Assembly: GCA_000231825.2 (NCBI GenBank)
Contig: JH720311.1
Coordinates: 808,795-872,794 of the forward strand
From: Tetrahymena elliotti 4EA
Taxonomy: Eukaryota > Ciliophora > Oligohymenophorea > Hymenostomatida > Tetrahymenidae
Direction of reading: 5' to 3'
DNA length: 64,000 bases
Positions within the stretch are counted from its first letter, which is position 1. Every line of letters begins with the position of its first letter. The notes under the pieces are model-generated. The model was not told the origin of the DNA. It searched no databases and worked only from the letters and a program-made list of their open reading frames with translations. The position numbers and the translations under genes are program-made. Positions 22,868 through 35,990 of the stretch are shown here, in pieces.

Positions 22868-25800
22868 ATGATGAAGCGTACAAGCATCACAAAAAGTGGT
22901 TCTACAGCCACTTCAAGCACAGCCACCACATTTATTCCACCATATCAACCTATTAGCCTTTTACTTTCTAATAAAGAGAATAACCAAGAGACTAATAGCA
23001 TTTATAATATCTTGTAGGAATCTAAATCTTCTAATATTAATAATAAGAACACTCTTATCTAGACTCCATCATATTCAGGCTTAAAGAGTGGATAAATTTC
23101 TTCCTCATCCTCATAAAACCTTTTCCCTTAATCATCAGCACCAAAGAGCCCCAATTAAATGTCTTCTTAGAACCTTAATAGCACATCAAAAGTTACTGAA
23201 AGTTTCCTTTAGCAAAACTAAAGATTGCTAATGTCAACATAAAAGACTGCTTCTCTTCATAGTACTTCTTCACTCCTCTGCAATTATTCTTCTGCTAACA
23301 ATAATCACACAAGCAGCATATCTAAATCTCCTCTTAGCCACGCTAATACTACTTCCAACAGAGCTTAAACCTAATATACTCCTACATCCAAAAAATAAAC
23401 TCTTTCAACCTAAAATGGTATTTCTCCAAAAATATTATTAACAGGAGGAGGTATTCAAGGATCTAAGAGTTCTTAAATGTTCCATTCTCATCGCCCTTCT
23501 TTAGCTTCAAATTAAACTAATAACGAAAATGTGAGCTCTTAAAAGCAATAAAGTCTCTCCAAGGTTAGTGATGTTATGAAAAAAAACATTAACTACAACT
23601 TAGAGTAGCAATAGTCTATTACAAATTCATATGGAATTTAGCATTCAATTTAAGGAATTTCAAGCACTATCCCTTATCTCGCACCAAATTTAGCAACCTA
23701 ATAAGGAAACAATACAAATGAATTATCTTAAAACTAGTCAGTAATTAACAATAATAATGATTATATTAATAGTATTAATACTAACTCCGATGCTCAATTC
23801 TAGAAACGTAATTTTTACTAACCTAAATCTCCATAAACTCATCCTGTTTCTCCAAACGGAGTCCAAGCTAATTCTAATATAACTGGTAGCGTTTCTAGTA
23901 AATCTAACTTGTAATATATTTTTAATACCACCAACCAAACATAAAATACAGATATTGAAGGTCATAACACTGACACTACATAAATGATGAATATTTCTTA
24001 ATTGAGTGCTATCACCAATGCAAATAATACATCAACTAATAATTTAACTGATAGAAATTTAACTTAGACAGAGTAAGCTAAATCTATTGATGGTGTTGGT
24101 GTTGAATCCACCTCTAAAGATTTTTACTATCAAAAATGCAGCAATCATCCTGACAAAAAGGTAATTTTTTTATATTAATCAAGCAATAAAAAAAAACGCG
24201 CTTAATTTTGATTTCAACCTAAATCTTTTACAAAGATAAATTCTTTGATCAAATAATAAAAATACACCAAAGATATTTCTGATTTTAAATTCAAAAAAAG
24301 AAAAAAATTAAATTTACGTTTTAATTAATTATTTCATTGTTTGTTTAACTGAAATTTTAATTTAATTTAAGAAGAAAAATTTTGTAATCAAAATTAATTT
24401 AGTTTTGATAAAATATGATCATAAACAAAATTTATTTTTAATAAATAATTAGGCTAAATATGTTATTTGCAATCCTTAAAATGGAAACAATATCTACTGT
24501 TCTAAGTGCGCAATAGCATTTTCAAAAGATGGTTTCTAACCTATCCATATCTTAGATTTCAATAATTAGCAAGCTTAAAATAAAAATATGTTAAACCCAT
24601 CTTAGTAAGAGAGTCAGTCTGATAATTAAGAAGCAGAAACATAAGCAAAATTGAATGAAATCGTTACTTTTCTTAATAAAATAAATTCTCAAAGTAAATA
24701 TTTTTAATCAATCATTCTATGATAGAAAAATAATTTTAATTTTTAAAAAAGGTGAAAAATGGTATGAGTTAAATCACGCTCTCTAGATTAAAAAGAAAGA
24801 TGTTAATAATTTCTATGAAAAACAACTTTCCAAAATAGATTAACAATATCAAGGATTGATAGAAATAATCAATAAATAGAAAGACTAAGCAGTGCAAATT
24901 TTAAATACAAACAAAGAGAGATCTATCCAAATTTATAAAATTAAAGAAAAAGAAACAAATGAAAACTTAAATGATTTTGTCAATATTAAAACTGACATTG
25001 AAATGAATACTGATAAAATTGTTAATTTAATTCAAATGGATGATTTTAATCGCATCATGAGTAGCTACAAGGAGAAATTTTATAAAATGACAGAATTCTT
25101 CAGTGGAATAAGCAGCGAATTCATTGATTTAGCAAAATTCAAAGCCCCTTGTGTTAATCAATACTATTAGTAATTAGAATAAATGTTCGAAGTAGGAAGC
25201 TTTAGTACTACTTTGGTCAAAAAGAGAGTATCAGAATTCATGTCTATCAAAAGAAGCTAATAATCATAAAATTTACTCTCAAATACTTCTTTATAATAAT
25301 CTACATAATCTAATTTCAACAGTAAAGATTCTCTTCTTTCTCCTAATATTAAATCTGCAAGAATAAGTGGAAGTATAATTGATAATTTAAATAGCCTTGG
25401 ATCTTTATCTACAAGAGGTTCAGTTAGTAATAATCAATATCCTTTCTTTAACTTTACTCCTTCCAATGTCTAAAATCCAGACTTTGGAAGACCTAAAAAT
25501 GACCAAATGATGATTATTCAAGAAATGCAAGAAGATGATTTAGGAGGTGAAAGAATTAATTACTAAACTAATTAATTATTTGGTCAAATTAACTAAAGTA
25601 ATTAATAGAGTGCTTGTAACTCTCCAGTAAGAAATGAAAATAATAATCAAATAGACTTAAATAAAAAGGATATCTATGTAAGCTTTGGTAATAACAAGGA
25701 AGCTACCCTTCATAAAGCAATCTAATAAGTGAAAAATAGCCAATAAATTCAATAAAATCACAATAGTGATACATATACTTATAATCACGAAAATCTTTCA

Positions 25801-26133
25801 AATATCTATGTACATAATAAAGTCAAGCCATTACCTAATATCATTGAACACAATAACATCAATGAAGAAGACGAAAAAAGCTAACCAAACACCCCAGAAC
25901 TCATGAAAGATGTTCCCCCCTAAACTAATTATTAAGTCAACACAAATACTCACAGCAGCAATAGCAACAATAATAACGGTAATACTGAGTAGTAAAAGCC
26001 TTTCAGAAATTTGTTTGGTGGAAGCGTAAAATCTCCTAGATACAGTAAAGACGATGATGAAGTAATTGTAACCTAAGATAAATAAGATGAGTTAGATAAT
26101 CCTCTTTTCTCATCTCCTGGTTACAAATAGTGA
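22868..26133 (+). CDS. B-box-like zinc-finger and coiled-coil protein
   Basis: Three exons: 22868-24160, 24453-24693 and 24752-26133. The first 430 residues are low-complexity Ser/Thr/Asn/Gln-rich. Then comes a Cys/His cluster spanning the first intron: YYQKCSNHPDKK joined to AKYVICNPQ..IYCSKCAIAF..PIHIL. This has the C-x2-H ... C ... C-x2-C ... H spacing of the B-box fingers frequent in ciliate proteins. A coiled-coil follows (KLNEIVTFLNKIN, KKDVNNFYEKQLSKIDQQY, QIYKIKEKETNENL, FNRIMSSYKEKFYKMTEFF), so the order is that of a TRIM protein without a RING. The rest is again Ser/Asn/Gln-rich. Tandem ATG codons at 22868 and 22871 are both possible starts. Its 3' end faces the gene at 26680. No substrate or partner can be inferred. 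Confidence 0.85.
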
Positions 26134-26679
26134 AGGAAAATTAACAAACCATATATTTACTAAACTCATATAAAATTTAGAGTAAAATTAAAAAAACCTA
26201 ATAAATATTTTATTTATTTTTAATAACAAAAGTTTATTTTAGGTTGAATAATTAAATATACCCACCATTAATACACAATTTCTATTGATATTATATAGAA
26301 TTAATCATTAAAACTTTTAAAATGTAAGTAAAAGCTAACATTAATAACCAAAATAAAAATTACTTTACAAAAAATATTCAAAAATAATTATTAAAACATT
26401 TAAAATCATAAATTTATGTTCTGGCATTTTGAGTTATAATTTATATATTAATCTATTATTTTGTTTCTAATAAAACTAAAATAAATATTCTCCTAATTTA
26501 TCAATAATAATGTTAATTTATTTTTCATTTATTATTAAAGACTATTAATACTTCTCCTTTTAAAGTTTTTCAATTAGCGATATCTAAATACATTTCAAAA
26601 AAAAGTGCATTTTAAATATTATGGTTGAATTAAAGATTAAAGTAAATTTTTAATATTTCATTTTGGTTTAATTTTATTC
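26134..26679. other. Convergent 3' spacer
   Basis: AT-rich DNA between the convergent ends of the B-box gene (plus) and the surface-protein paralogue (minus). Nothing else is recognised. Confidence 0.5.
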
Positions 26680-29600
26680 TCATTCTTCTACTGTTTTAGT
26701 CTAATCTTACACATCTTTTGCTTAATCACTTATTTAATCAGGACTAGAATCTTAAATGGTATTAACTTAATCATTCACTTCACTAGAAGGTATTTGTGTT
26801 TTACAAATTCCACTATCTTCCATTGGTTCAACTTCTTAATTATAATTATTTTCCGGTCTTCTAAAGTGTTTAATTCCACTATCATGCATAGAAAAAACCT
26901 CATCTGCATAATCTTTTGCTGGTATTTTATCTAAGAAACATTAACATTTTTTTAAGTGTCTATAAAATTATTGTTTTCCCTTTTAGGGATTCTTACTTAT
27001 AAAATCCTATCTCTTTAATATCAATCATTTTCTTAGACTTGATCTTATTCAGTCTATTAATACTTTGAGTTGTTCATAGTATTTATTCTATCTAAATTTA
27101 ATAGTGAGTATTCTTCAGTTTGTTGCTTTTAGTTTTTTTCTTTTTCTTAATTTTCTTCTTATTTTTTCACAGATATGTGCTAATTTTTGGTCAGTTTTCA
27201 ATTAAAACCTATTTCTATCTTCTAGATTTTCTAATTTAAAAATATTCGAGTTAACCTTTCCTTCTTCGAATTATGCTCCTGCTTATATTTATTAGGATAA
27301 CTTACTTTCCATACTTGATGACATTTTAATTGAATCTGATAATCTAAAATATTATAATTCTAAATTGTTGAAGGGTATTTTTTTTAGAAAAAAATTTATT
27401 TTATTTATGCCCACTTTACTCAAATGGTAATTATATGCTTTAATTCTGCTCATGTTAAACATCTTGGTAATCTGAGGCACTACTTTGAAGATTACTTCTA
27501 TTACTGAATAGATGAATTTTAAACTTTTCTTTTGATAACCTCTTTTAGAATTATTTATCTTAGGGAGATTATTTTATTAATGAAGAAATAAGAAAATTAC
27601 TTGATCCTTCTTCAATATTTCTTTAAGTATTAGCTTATGATCTCATATTATTCTCAATTTTCAAGAGCTAGAAATCCATGTGCTAGTTAGGTAGGTAATT
27701 GCTTATCAAAATGTTACTATCTGTAGCTCTTTAATAAGTTATTTTCTTTTAATTTTGCTTACTATGCTATTATTTAAGGAGTATTTGTAATTGGTTAAGA
27801 AATTATAATATTTTAGGTTGATTGAAAGAATCTACTTTCTTACTTTCTTGTTTCAAGTAAATTTAAAAATTCAACAAGATTTCCTCCAAGTAATTATTTT
27901 CTAGCTTTTTTCCACACTAAAAGGTGCCTTATTGAGTGGTGAATTGTATCTTTACCATATTATTTTTTTAAATTAGGAAATAATTTCAGAAGCTATTTCT
28001 TGATATTACTATATAAAGAGTAGAAATATTCTTTTAAAAATTATTATAAAATCTAGAGTACCATTAAACATTATACACCACTGTTTCCAATAACAACTAA
28101 ATATAGAATGCAGTAGTCATCTGGATTTTCAGATAACTAATATTTGTTAACTCTGTTTGGAAGTATTGATCTGAATTATTACTAAGGGTTTAGCATAGCT
28201 TTGATTTACATAGATCTATTTAAATTATTCATAAAAATATGTGTTTTTAATATAAAAAAGATAAATTATATTTCCTTAATAATAAAATATATTTATGTTA
28301 TAGTTTGATTGCTATAAATTATTAAATTAACGGTTTCTTTAATGAGAATTTAATTATTTAAAGGAAAATTAAAGGCATTCTAAATGTTGTTGAATATAAT
28401 CCTGATAACTAATTATTCAATAAATCATAAATCATAATTATTTTTGGATTTTAATCTTTGAATATTATTAAATTATTAGTATCTTAATCTATCATAACTC
28501 TGATTACCTTACCTTACTAATTCTTATCTTAATAAGGTATTTCATTTAGTTTTTAACCAGTATCAAAAGAATAAAGAAGAATTTTAGGGCTGCATAATCC
28601 TGTAGAGTAATCACTCCAAAATATTAGCTATCTTAAGTTATATGATACAAGAAGACCTGATATTAAGTGATTAAAAGTGTTAATCACATATCAGCTATTC
28701 TCTATGTAATACAATTAAAGCTCTGGGCTCATAAATAAATGACCACTCATATAAAAACTAAGTGGTTAATAGTACTATGAAGGAGGATCCTATTACTCTA
28801 GATTTATATTAAAATATTTTGCTGATTATAACAGAATTTTACCATGAATATATATCAGTAAATGCTTGATTAGAAACCATAATAATAAAAAAAAATTTTA
28901 TACAAGTCATAATTTACTCTGTATAGAATAATTGTTTTAGGAATTTAAATTGTATAGTAATCATTATTTAGTAAATTATGGATATATATTTTATTTAATT
29001 TATTTGTAGAAATAAGAATACTAATATCTTCTAAAACTAGCAGTTGAGTAATTTAAAATTATAAAGCTTATTAAGATTATTAATTTGGAATGCTTAAAAG
29101 GTCTTGTATGTGATAAGAAATATTGAATATTTATGTAAAATTTTTTATACTCAAAATAATAATTTAAAAATCGATTGATTAACTTACTGTTTACTGCATC
29201 TCTTTGACAATCAATTATCTGAGTTTTATGATTAATAGGATATTGATCTAATTACCCTGTATCTGTTCTCCATTAAATGATTGTGTTATTTTAAAATAAA
29301 ACTACAATATCAAGCAACTGATTAAATTACACAGAGAATGGATTTTGATTCGGTGTCGAGAACTATTTGAGTACAATTAAGCTTCTAGAATCTACTACCA
29401 TTAAATTTACCTATGTTAAATGAAAATTGATTAAAAAGCATTAAATTAATTTATTATATTACTCCCTGATATATGATGAAGTACCTCTTTGTCTTTGAAT
29501 AGAAAAATGATGAAACATAAGTATAATTTCCTAAATTAATCCAAAATTAAGAGTTATTTAACCTGCGTAGATAACTCCATTAGAAAATCCTGCATAAAGT

Positions 29601-30707
29601 ATTTATTTGTTTTCATCTACATTAATATGTGTAATAGATTAACTAAATGCAACTACATGATTCAATTTATAATTTGGTAAAGTCATAACATATACGTTTG
29701 TTAAAAATAAAACTCAAAAATTGAAAATAAATAAAAAGAAAAATTTTCAAATAATAAAAAAAAAGAATAATTACTGTATTTTAAGCAGTATTTACAAGAG
29801 ATTTAACATAATAATAAAATATGTTTTTATTAGTGGTATCACAAAAAGGAGTTATGAATCCTGTTATTAAGAAATCAGATATGATAGTTCCTATAGAGTT
29901 TCTTAGCATAACATTTTTAAATGCTGTGTACTATAATAAAGTATATCCATTTGAAGGATGATAGCAGAAGCTTTTTAAAGGTCTTGTGTTAGTAAAATAT
30001 CTTTTCGCATTGTTTATGTAGTAAAATCAAAAATAAAAGCATGATAATACAGATGAAAGGCCAAAGCTTTTGTTTTGTTAAAGTATTATGCTTTTAGGTA
30101 CTGGCTAAAATAAGTAGCAGTAGTAAAATTTGAAGTATAGAGAGTTTAATAAACTGTAGTAGTATTTCTGAGCTCTTTGATAAGTATTCTATCAGAAAGA
30201 AGATATTATCATTTAATTACCCCAAAGAGAGTTATCAAATGTTACATAATATAAAGTTTAAGTTGAGGTGTATGTTTCATTTACTAATAAACTTTATCTG
30301 GTTATGTCAAAAATTTTAAGTTACCTTGAATTCTGTATAAGTAATATATTCTATTGAAGTAAATAATTAGCAACTGTTGTGAATATATTAATCTCAAATC
30401 TCTAATCAGAATCAAATGTTAGAGAGTAAGTATTTCTTAACCATACACTGATAAATTAAACAGCGATGCTTTAATAAATAGTATAATAGTATCCTATATC
30501 TGAGACTGTGACATTTTTTGCCATTAAACATGATTACAGATATTATTACTGTGAGCAAGAAGGATGGTATTAGGTTAAAATATGAACATAATGTAAGTCT
30601 TCGGCATTTATAAGCTCATATACTCTTATTGAACCATCATCGCTGGCAACAACTAGTTAAAATAATTTACTAGCTTCAGAGGAAAATGTTAAGAGAATTA
30701 ATTTCAT
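26680..30707 (-). CDS. Surface-protein paralogue A, lacking N-terminal head and central region
   Basis: It is related to the gene at 36473-46621. The first ATG (30707) leads straight into a propeller repeat, ASDDGSIRVYELINAEDL, which in the full paralogue lies about 1.5 kb after the start. Other shared segments are FWSDYSTGLCSPKILLYSFD and, near the end, RHLLVWKKARKQLLGGNL. Between them the beta-helix, Cys-rich neck and most membrane segments are missing: the propeller is followed by what matches the last membrane helix (CILYLVVIGNSGVQCLMVL) and the cytoplasmic tail. It has no signal peptide. Several short introns are needed (first donor near 30305). It is either a decaying internally deleted copy or a new form with altered topology; exon detail was not fully worked out. 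Confidence 0.65.
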
Positions 30708-31183
30708 TTTTATTAAAGTTACATTAAATTTTAAAAGGCATTTGAGTTTAAAAATTACATAAAAGATTGATGAGAATTTTAAATATTAAATTTAATATTA
30801 ATTTGAAGATGTGGATATAGATAATAAATTGGCTATTAAAATTAGGGGAAGGGATTAAATAACAAGGATCATATTCAAAAAGTAAAAAAAGATAATGATA
30901 GATGAGAAAAAAAAAATAGACATTTTAAATACCCTTATATAATTTTTTCTTTAATTATTTATACTATAATTTAATAATTTCATTTTCAGTTAAAATTGCA
31001 TTTTAACAAACATGTAATCAATTTTAATTTACAAATGAGTCTCTTTCTCAAGATGATCCAAAAAGACTGTCAACAAATTCTTCATTTAATGTAGCAAGAA
31101 TAGGTAAATCAGATTTACACATTTCTTAAAGACAGAACTTAATTATGAATACACTAGTAGGAGCTGGGCATCTAGTTTAAGAG

Positions 31184-31301
31184 CAACTAACTTATTTAAG
31201 CAAAGCTGTAACACAATCAGGAGAGAAGCTGTAACACAATCAGGAGAGAAGCTGTAACACAATCAGGAGAGAAGCTTACACATTTTTGAGTAAGTTAGTT
31301 G
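31184..31301. repeat. Inverted repeat flanking the triplicate
   Basis: CAACTAACTTA at 31184-31194 and its exact complement TAAGTTAGTTG at 31291-31301 bracket the 23-bp repeats. A second small hairpin, CTCTC-N8-GAGAG, follows at 31316-31333. In single-stranded form the 118-base segment could fold as a stem with the repeats in the loop. Confidence 0.7.
31205..31273 (+). repeat. Three perfect 23-bp direct repeats
   Basis: The unit starts GCTGTAACACAATCAGGAG and ends AGAA. Three exact adjacent copies occupy 31205-31227, 31228-31250 and 31251-31273. Perfect identity against such degenerate surroundings indicates recent expansion. As 23 is not a multiple of 3, each extra copy shifts any reading frame through it. 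Confidence 0.95.
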
Positions 31302-33695
31302 TAGCAACTGCTAAACTCTCGATTGCTTGAGAGATAATTATATCCTCTTAATTCAGATGCTTGACTTATTTAAATAAGCAAAAGCATACCAAGCAAGCAG
31401 AATATTATGGATTTCATTTATTTTTTACTTTTATTAATCTCTTTTTAATATTTATATTTTTTATGGAAAAAATGTCAGAAATATTTAAAAAGATTTAATT
31501 TCTATCCAAAATAAAAATAGATATTTTAGATCAGGAAAATTTAACAGTGCTGATAATATCTCTCAGTAATAAAAAAATTCTGATCAAATATTTAAATGTT
31601 TACTTTCTTTTAAATTATTAATTTATTTTGACTATTAAAAATAAGATTAACTTAACATGAAGCTTTAATTTCAATCTAATATAAAAATAGGTATATCATG
31701 AATCAAATAGAGTGCTGATTATCTGTTTGTAATCTAAATATCCTGATTATAAAATGTTTACTTTTTGTTAAATTATCTACTTAAAATAGAAATATATGAG
31801 TCAAAATTCTGAAAAATTTTAAATATATTTTCTAAAATTAAGAATCCATCAATAAGTTTCTTTTAAATTCTAAATTAGAAAGTTAGTGAAAAATAAGTAT
31901 TACTTTTTCTTAATTTTTGTTACTCATTTTTTCTACCTTATTTATAAGATTGTGAAATTAAGAAATACTAAATGCTAGATTATTTTAAAATTTTAAATTA
32001 ATTCTTAAAGAAATAGAAAAAAAATAAATTTTTTTAAATAAAAACTAAAAATTTCAATGATCTTCAAAGATCATCATTTTTTATTCAATTAATACATTTT
32101 TTAATTTACTTTAGCACATTAATTATACTTGATATTGAAAATAAAAACAAAAATAATATCAAAAGATTTTCATGTTTACTCTTTTTTTGGTCAGAAAATA
32201 TGATTGTATTTAATTAAAAGAAAGTCTCAAAATTTTTTATTATTTAATTATTATTATGAGTCTTTTTTTATCAGAATGTATAAGAATATATTAGTATTCT
32301 AATGTAAAATAAAATGTAATAATAATAATAATAAAAATCTTAGCAATTATTTTTATAAAAAATAAAGAGTTTAGTAAAATTATTTGAGTACTAATTTCTA
32401 ATAAATACTAATACAAACAAAATTAATTTAATTAAGAGAAATTAATTATCTTTTTTTAGTATCTAATGAAAAAGTTAATCTAATTTTTAAAGTTTTTTGT
32501 TAATTGATTCATGTTTAATTTAATATATAAATATTTTTTGAAAAAGAAATTAATGTCGTTATAAAATATAAAATATTTTACTGATCTTAAAAATGTACTT
32601 CTATTTCTTTAGAGATTCAAATATATTTATATTTTTTTATATTAAAAGATAAAAAGGTCTAATTTAACTTCTTAATTAAATCTTAGCATTGATTTAAGGT
32701 AAAATGATTATTCTTTCTTTAAAATAATCAAATCCCTCACATTTAAGAAATAATTTCTGATAAAAATAATTCTAATTACTCACTTTTAAATAAATATTAA
32801 AAGATTTTAATTCATGAGTGACTACTTTTTTGAGTTGATTTAATTCTAATTTTTATATTTTTCTAATTCTTTAAAGTATATTTTCATTAAATATATATAT
32901 TTTGACTATTGACTTCTAGTAAAAGCACTGTTTCAATATTATTATACATTTCTTAAATGAATGAGTTAAGACTTTAATTTATGAGTGACTTACTACTAAA
33001 CGAATTTAAGTTAGTTTACATGAACATTCTTATTTGTTCTTTTCAGATTTAATTCTAGTTTTTATGTTTTTTCATTCTCTTAAATATTTATTTTTTTTAT
33101 TTTTGAAAAGGGATAGTGAGATTGGTGATAAGGGCTCATAAAAATTAGGATCTTGTTTAGCAAAATGCTCTAATCTCTTAACTTTGACTCTTTACCTCTA
33201 GTAAAAACAATCTTTCTATATTAATTATGCATTTTAAAATAAATGAATGATAACCTCAATTTATGAGAGACTGACAACTAAAACACTTAAGTTGGCTTAT
33301 ATGAAATTTGTTTTAGCTTAATTTATTGATTCATTTTTTATTTGCTCTTTTCATATTTAATTCTAAATTTTATGTTTTTTTCATTCTTTTAAATATTTGT
33401 TCATTAAATAAATATTTACATTTTATAATTTTTTAAAAGTGGGAATCAGATTGGTGAAAAGGGCTCATAAGGATTAGGATCTGGTTTAGCAAAATGCTCT
33501 AATCTCTAAAATTTGACTCTTAACCTAGAGTAAAAATACTGCTTCATTATTAAATCTATAAGTAAAGACTTGAATTTATGAGAGGAAGACAACGAACAAA
33601 TTTTTGTTGGTTTATATGAAATTTGTTTTAGCTCATTTATTCATTTTTATTTGTTCTTATTAGATTTAATTTTAATTTTTATGTTTTTCTCATTC

Positions 33696-33969
33696 NNNNN
33701 NNNNNNNNNNNNNNNNNNNNNNNNNNNNNNNNNNNNNNNNNNNNNNNNNNNNNNNNNNNNNNNNNNNNNNNNNNNNNNNNNNNNNNNNNNNNNNNNNNNN
33801 NNNNNNNNNNNNNNNNNNNNNNNNNNNNNNNNNNNNNNNNNNNNNNNNNNNNNNNNNNNNNNNNNNNNNNNNNNNNNNNNNNNNNNNNNNNNNNNNNNNN
33901 NNNNNNNNNNNNNNNNNNNNNNNNNNNNNNNNNNNNNNNNNNNNNNNNNNNNNNNNNNNNNNNNNNNNN
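33696..33969. other. Assembly gap (274 N)
   Basis: A run of undetermined bases lies inside the tandem array, flanked on both sides by the same TCATTC sequence of the repeat unit. The gap is most likely a collapsed or unresolved repeat copy. Confidence 0.99.
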
Positions 33970-35800
33970 TCATTCTTTTAAATATTTATTCATTAAATGT
34001 TTACATTTATAATTTTTTAAAAGTGGGAATCAGATTGGTGATAAAGGTTCTTAAGAATTAGGATCTGGTTTAGCAAAATGCTCTCATCTCACAATTTTAG
34101 CTCTTTACCTTGGGTAAAAATAGTTTTCAATATTAATCATGCATTTTTAAATGAATGAATAAATCAAGACTTGAATTTATGAGAGACAACAATTAATTTA
34201 TTTAAGTTGGTTTTTCTGAAATTTGTTTCTCTTCTTCATTCTTTACAGATTTAATTTTCATTTTTATCTTTTCTCATTCTTTTAAATATTTCCACGTTAA
34301 ATATTTATAATTTTGATCTTTGAAAAGAGATAACAAGATTGGTCATAAAGGCTCAGAAGAATTAGCATTTGGTTTAGCAAAACTCTCTAATCTCTAAACT
34401 TTTACTCTTGACCTCTAGTAAAAACATTGTTTTAATATCAGTTATGCATTTTGAAATAAATGAATTAATACATATTTCTTCATTAAATATTTACATTTAT
34501 AATTTTTTTAAAAGTGCGAATCAGATTGGTGATAAGGGTTCATAAGAATTAGGATCTGGTTTAGCAAAATGCTCTAATCTCTAAATTTTTACTCTTGACA
34601 TCTAGTAAAAACACTGTCTCAATATTAATTATAAATTTTTGAATGAATATAGACTTGAATTTTCGAAAGACTGATGGCTAACTAATTTAAGTTGGTTTAA
34701 TTGAAATTTGTGCTAATTCTCATTTTTATTTTTTTCTCATTCTTTTAAAAGTTTATTCATTAATATTTATAATTTTTTAAAAGGGAGAACAATATTGGAA
34801 AAAAAGGGGCAAAAGGATTAGGATCTGGTTTAGTAAAATGCTCTAATCTTTAAACTTTGACTCTTAACCTTTCGTAAAAATTTTAATTATGCATATTTAA
34901 ATGAATGAATAAAAGCTTGAATTTATGAGGACAATGACTAACTGATTTAAGTTTGTTATTTATTAAATGTGTTTAACTCATTCATTCATCTTTATTTATT
35001 CTTTTTATATTTAATTCTCATATTTCTGTTTTTATCATTCTTTTAAATATTTGTTCATTTCATATTTATAATTTTTTAAAAGTGGAAATTAGATTGGTGA
35101 TAAAGGCTCATTCATAAAGATTAATATCTTGTTTAGCAAAATGCTCTAATTTGTCAATTTTGGCTCTTCACCTTAGGTAAAAATAGTGTTTCAATATTAA
35201 TTATGCATTTTTAAATTAATGAATAAAGACTAGAATTGATGAGAGACAAATGACTCACTAATTTAAGTTTGTTTACAAGAAATTTGTTTAGCTAATTCAT
35301 TCATTTTTATTAGTTCTTTCTTTTTCTCATTCTTTGAAATATTTGTTAGTTAAATATTTATATTTATAATTTTTTAAAAGTGGTAATCAGATTGGTGATA
35401 AGGGTTCATAAAAAATAGGATCTTGTTTAGCAAAATGCTCTGATCTCTTAAATTTGACACTTAACATAGAGTAAAAAAGATAATTCAATATTAATTATGT
35501 ATTTTTAAATGATTCAATGAATGAATAAAGACTTGAGTTATTTAGAGACTGACAACTAATTAATTTAATTTTTACTTGTAATTTGTTTTACTAATTCATT
35601 TATTTATATTTCCTCTTTTAATTCTCATTTTTTAAAATATTTCCACATAAAATATTTTGGATTTTTGAACAGGGATAATGAAATTGGTGATAAGGGTTCA
35701 TATGAATTAGCATCTAATTTAGCAAAATGCTCTAATCTCTAAACTTTGACTCTTTACCTCTTGTAAAAACACTGTTTCAATATTAATTATGCATTTTTAA

Positions 35801-35827
35801 ATGAATGAATGAATGAATGAATGAATG
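35801..35827 (+). repeat. (ATGA)n microsatellite
   Basis: About six and a half tandem copies of the tetranucleotide ATGA, at the position where most units of the array have only one to three copies (AAATGAATGAATAAA). A local slippage expansion. Confidence 0.9.
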
Positions 35828-35990
35828 GATAGACTTGAATTTATAAGAGACTAACTAACTAATTCATTTATTCATTTTTATTTGTTCTTATCAGATTTAA
35901 TTATCATTTTTATATTATCATTCTTTAAATATTTCTTTATTCAATATTTATTTTTATAATAAACATGGAATCAAATTAGTGATATGGAGT

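Larger units (their letters stand above)
30708..32804. other. Gene-poor region with a GC-richer island
   Basis: AT-rich spacer upstream of paralogue A. Within it, 31019-31405 has clearly higher GC and lower homopolymer content, a 23-bp triplicate repeat, an inverted repeat and a small hairpin. Part of the island has a coding-like frame (SFNVARIGKSDLHISQ, NTLVGAGHLVQEQLTYLSK) that loses its register in the repeats, so it may be a gene fragment. From 31440 to 32804 nothing is seen. Confidence 0.5.
32805..35990. repeat. Tandem array of about 295-bp degenerate repeats
   Basis: A recurring block contains, in order: AGACTTGAATTTATGAGAGA, then AATTTAAGTTGGTTTA, then TTTTTATTTGTTC, then CATTCTTTTAAATATT, then TCAGATTGGTGATAAGG, then GGTTTAGCAAAATGCTCT, then TTTGACTCTT and AAAAACACTGTTTCAATAT. 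The GTTTAGCAAAATGCTC landmark is seen near 33155, 33484, 34068, 34371, 34558, 34828, 35131, 35425 and 35717. Steps are mostly 270-330 bases, with one short step of about 190; a hidden copy probably lies in the gap. An older, more diverged unit starts the array near 32805. No coding frame is conserved between units. Confidence 0.92.

Noticed and set aside
31019..31405. Telomerase RNA or another named structured RNA
   Set aside because: No telomeric template (CAACCCCAA-type) and no known conserved box was found; only generic hairpins are visible.
33647..34061. Long open frames across the run of N on both strands
   Set aside because: They consist of undetermined bases from the assembly gap; the flanks are repeat-array sequence with no coding signal.
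32805..35990. CRISPR array
   Set aside because: The host is a ciliate, units are about 295 bp and degenerate, and there are no short exact repeats with unique spacers.
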